A stretch of 6,602 bases of DNA, from contig JAESUA010000151.1 in NCBI GenBank assembly GCA_016763255.1, positions 1-6,602 of the forward strand, given 5' to 3'. The translations under genes and the position numbers were made by a program. This document shows positions 4,510-6,602 of this stretch, in pieces; position 1 is the stretch's first letter; each line of letters begins with the position of its first letter. The notes below the pieces were generated by a model. It did no database searches. It saw only the letters and a list, made by a program, of their open reading frames with translations, and had not been told where the DNA came from. The DNA is from Magnetovibrio sp. (GTDB lineage Bacteria > Pseudomonadota > Alphaproteobacteria > Rhodospirillales > Magnetovibrionaceae).

Positions 4510-6015
4510 ATGCTAAACGGCAAACATCTAATCGCCGGCCAGTGGGTCAGTGGCGACGAAACCTTCCAATCCAAACCGGCGCACGGACCATCTCATGCTT
4601 TTGCCGTTGGCACCCCTGAACTGGTCAACGATGCCTGCCTGGCCGCTGAAGAAGCCTTTTGGAGCTATGGCTATTCTTCCCGTCAGAACCGCGCCAAATT
4701 TCTCAATACCATTGCCGACAAGATCGAAGAACGGGGCGCAGATTTGACGGAAATCGGGACCCAGGAAACCGGCCTGCCCGAAGCCCGCCTGAACGGCGAA
4801 CGGGGCCGCACCACAGGCCAACTGCGCCTGTTTGCTGAGCATATTTTGAGCGGTGATTATCTGGACCGTCGCTTTGACGAAGCCCTGCCTGATCGTGCCC
4901 CCCTTCCACGTCCTGACCTGAGAATGATGCAGCGCCCGATCGGGCCAATTGCGGTATTCGGCTCTTCGAATTTTCCGCTCGCTTTTTCGACCGCTGGCGG
5001 TGACACCGCTGCGGCGCTGGCAGCGGGTTGCCCGGTTGTCGTCAAGGGCCACAGCGCCCATCCAGGCACCGGCGAAATCGTTGCCCAGGCCATTCATGAA
5101 GCAATCAAAGACTGTGATCTGCATCCCGGAGTGTTTTCATTCGTTCAGGGCGGCACGCGTGAAGTCGGGCAGACGCTTGTCAAGCATCCGCTGATCAAGG
5201 CTGTTGGCTTTACCGGCTCGCTCGGCGGCGGTCGGGCGTTGTTCGACCTTTGCGCAGCGCGCCCCGAACCTATCCCGTTCTTTGGCGAACTTGGTTCTGT
5301 GAATCCGATGTTCCTTCTGCCCCACGCGCTGTCCCATCGCGGAGACGAAATCGCAACGGGATGGGCGGGATCCTTGACCATGGGCGCGGGCCAGTTTTGC
5401 ACCAAACCCGGTGTATGCGTGGTTATTGAAGGCGCAGACGCAAGTGCCTTTGCCAAGGCCGTAACGAAGGCCTTGGCCCCGTTCGAGGCGCAGACAATGC
5501 TAACCGACGGCATCGCCAAATCATACCGAGACGGGCGCGACCGAATTGCCGGAGCGAAAGGCATTCGCGATCTGCTGACAACCAGCTGTGATCAGCGCAC
5601 CGCAACGCCTTATTTATTCCAGGCCACAGCCAAAGAATGGCTCGACAATCAGGCACTTGGCGAGGAAGTTTTTGGTCCGCTTGGTCTGATTATCGTCGCT
5701 GACAACTTTGAGGAAATGATGAAGGTCGCACGCACCCTTGAGGGCCAACTAACCTGCACCCTGCATCTGGACGCCGAAGACAGCACCGAGGGCCGCGCGC
5801 TGTTGCCAATCCTTGAACGCAAGGCCGGCCGTCTGCTGGCCAACGGCTTCCCCACCGGGGTCGAGGTCAGCAGTACCATGGTGCACGGCGGCCCCTATCC
5901 GGCATCGACTAACTTTGGTGCCACCTCGGTCGGCACCTTATCGATCCGTCGCTTCGTACGACCGGTCTGTTACCAGAATATACCGACTGATATTCTGCCC
6001 GAAGATATTGCTTAA
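4510..6015 (+). CDS. 2-oxoglutarate semialdehyde (2,5-dioxopentanoate) dehydrogenase, NAD(P)-dependent
   Basis: A 501-residue cytosolic aldehyde dehydrogenase that oxidises 2-oxoglutarate semialdehyde to 2-oxoglutarate, the last step of oxidative pentose, hexarate or hydroxyproline breakdown. The ALDH landmarks are in order: oxyanion Asn in GSSN154FP, cofactor-binding K179 in VVVKGH, GFTGS (233-237), general base E260 in FFGELGSVNP, nucleophile C297 in GQFCTKPG, and EEVFGP (385-390). The GSSNFPLAFSTAGGDTAAAL and FGELGSVNP versions, with GHSAHPGT after the Lys, are typical of the 2-oxoglutarate-semialdehyde group rather than generic or betaine-aldehyde enzymes. The length is normal and all catalytic residues are present. 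ATG 4510 follows AAAGGAA by 7 bases. It is divergent from the presumed dehydratase that makes its substrate, and 105 bp upstream of a pyruvate-type aldolase, with which it probably shares a transcript. Cofactor preference cannot be read safely. Confidence 0.92.
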   Translation: MLNGKHLIAGQWVSGDETFQSKPAHGPSHAFAVGTPELVNDACLAAEEAFWSYGYSSRQNRAKFLNTIADKIEERGADLTEIGTQETGLPEARLNGERGRTTGQLRLFAEHILSGDYLDRRFDEALPDRAPLPRPDLRMMQRPIGPIAVFGSSNFPLAFSTAGGDTAAALAAGCPVVVKGHSAHPGTGEIVAQAIHEAIKDCDLHPGVFSFVQGGTREVGQTLVKHPLIKAVGFTGSLGGGRALFDLCAARPEPIPFFGELGSVNPMFLLPHALSHRGDEIATGWAGSLTMGAGQFCTKPGVCVVIEGADASAFAKAVTKALAPFEAQTMLTDGIAKSYRDGRDRIAGAKGIRDLLTTSCDQRTATPYLFQATAKEWLDNQALGEEVFGPLGLIIVADNFEEMMKVARTLEGQLTCTLHLDAEDSTEGRALLPILERKAGRLLANGFPTGVEVSSTMVHGGPYPASTNFGATSVGTLSIRRFVRPVCYQNIPTDILPEDIA

Positions 6016-6034
6016 AAACGCTTAGACTAGGTTT

Positions 6035-6081
6035 GCCATGCCATAGCTGCGGACCAATCAAATGCCGCAGCTTGGCATGGC
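6035..6081 (+). other. Strong intercistronic hairpin (possible attenuator or mRNA-stabilising element)
   Basis: GCCATGCCATAGCTGCGG (6035-6052) pairs with CCGCAGCTTGGCATGGC (6065-6081), giving 17 base pairs with one bulged base (6044 or 6045) and a 12-nt loop. It occupies the gap between the dehydrogenase stop and the aldolase start. No T-run follows; the next bases are GGCCTAACAG. A standard intrinsic terminator is therefore unlikely. An mRNA-processing or stabilising stem, a REP-like repeat or a partial attenuator that lowers aldolase expression are the alternatives. Confidence 0.6.
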
Positions 6082-6120
6082 GGCCTAACAGTGTTCAGAG
6101 TTTTAAAAGAGAGATATTCC

Positions 6121-6602
6121 ATGTACCGTCCAAATCGTCTCAAAGCCATGCTCCTCAATGGGGAGAGGGCCGTTGGCTGCTGGCTCGATTTAGCTAGCCC
6201 GGCAGTAACAGAATTGCTGGCCCTCGTGGGGTATGACACTTTACTGATCGACATGGAACACGGCCCCGCCGATATCCTATCCGTAACTCATCAACTGCAA
6301 GCCATGTCGGCTGCGCCCGGCACATCCATAGTACGCGCGCCGAGCAACGATGAAGTGATCATCAAGCGTATCCTCGACACGGGTGCGGAAGCCGTGATGA
6401 TCCCCAGCGTTAACACCGCTCAAGAGGCAAAAGAGGCTGTCGCGGCCTGTCATTACCCTCCCAAAGGCGTGCGCGGTGCGGCCTACAGCCTGACGCGGGC
6501 GTCCAATTATGGTCTGGAAGCCGCACACTATGCCGAAACCATCGCTTCTGAACTGCTGGTGATCTGCCAGATTGAAAGCCTGCAAGCGGTTGAAAATATT
6601 GA
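6121..6602 (+). CDS. HpcH/HpaI-family class II pyruvate aldolase (partial, 3' end outside window)
   Basis: The first 160 residues of a metal-dependent HpcH/HpaI-type aldolase are present; these are usually about 250-270 residues long. Members cleave 2-keto-3-deoxy or 4-hydroxy-2-oxo acids to pyruvate and an aldehyde. Family signatures are VGYDTLLIDMEHGP with catalytic H47, IVRAPSND with the pyruvate-carboxylate-binding R72, the GAEAVMIPSVNTAQEAKEAV block, YPPKGVRGAA, and CQIES with Q150 and metal ligand E152. The second metal-ligand Asp would lie past the window edge. Best-known relatives are 2-keto-3-deoxy-L-rhamnonate aldolase and 4-hydroxy-2-oxoheptanedioate aldolase; the actual substrate is not deducible. 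ATG 6121 is preceded by AAGAGAGA about 8 bases upstream. Cotranscription with the dehydrogenase, through the intervening hairpin, suggests a shared sugar-acid pathway. Confidence 0.9.
   Translation, partial: MYRPNRLKAMLLNGERAVGCWLDLASPAVTELLALVGYDTLLIDMEHGPADILSVTHQLQAMSAAPGTSIVRAPSNDEVIIKRILDTGAEAVMIPSVNTAQEAKEAVAACHYPPKGVRGAAYSLTRASNYGLEAAHYAETIASELLVICQIESLQAVENI

Noticed and set aside
4528..5124. 198-aa minus-strand ORF inside the semialdehyde dehydrogenase gene
   Set aside because: It is wholly antisense to a clear aldehyde dehydrogenase coding region, so it is a shadow of codon bias.

Overview
The window looks like the chromosome of an alphaproteobacterium. This rests on the style of the DNA polymerase I C-terminus, the sugar-acid enzyme families and an IS5-type transposase of the kind common in that class. 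The genus cannot be fixed from the sequence. No rRNA, tRNA or CRISPR array was seen.

Left block (1-2638, all + strand). The window opens inside the last 138 codons of polA, ending in the canonical Pol I C-terminus. Three genes follow in the same direction: a 129-residue protein of unknown function, preceded by a possible 11-codon leader ORF; a 178-residue, cysteine-free, mostly helical protein with a very acidic tail; and a 361-residue protein. The last is the most unusual gene here. Its second half resembles, by eye, the HopA1 family, which includes type III effectors and the lyase component of class V lanthipeptide synthesis. No lanthipeptide kinase, recognisable precursor peptide or secretion gene lies in the window, so its role is open.

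Middle (2653-3070). A 413-bp internally deleted IS5-family element sits between two convergent genes. It has both 17-bp terminal inverted repeats (one mismatch) and a TA (or CTAG) target duplication, but only the C-terminal part of the transposase. One junction falls in the stop codon of the gene to its right and restores a TAG stop.

Right block (3067-6602). This is a sugar-acid catabolic locus. A fumarylacetoacetate-hydrolase-fold dehydratase (- strand) is divergent from a 2-oxoglutarate-semialdehyde dehydrogenase (+ strand), which is followed by a HpcH/HpaI-family aldolase cut by the window end. A plausible scheme is that the dehydratase turns a 2-keto-3-deoxy-pentonate into 2-oxoglutarate semialdehyde, the dehydrogenase oxidises that to 2-oxoglutarate, and the aldolase offers a retro-aldol route from the same kind of substrate to pyruvate plus an aldehyde. 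The 291-bp divergent intergenic region carries three perfect inverted repeats. One fits the TnGTnnnACnA pattern of FadR/FCD-type GntR regulators and overlaps a candidate promoter -35. A long imperfect hairpin lies between the dehydrogenase and aldolase genes.
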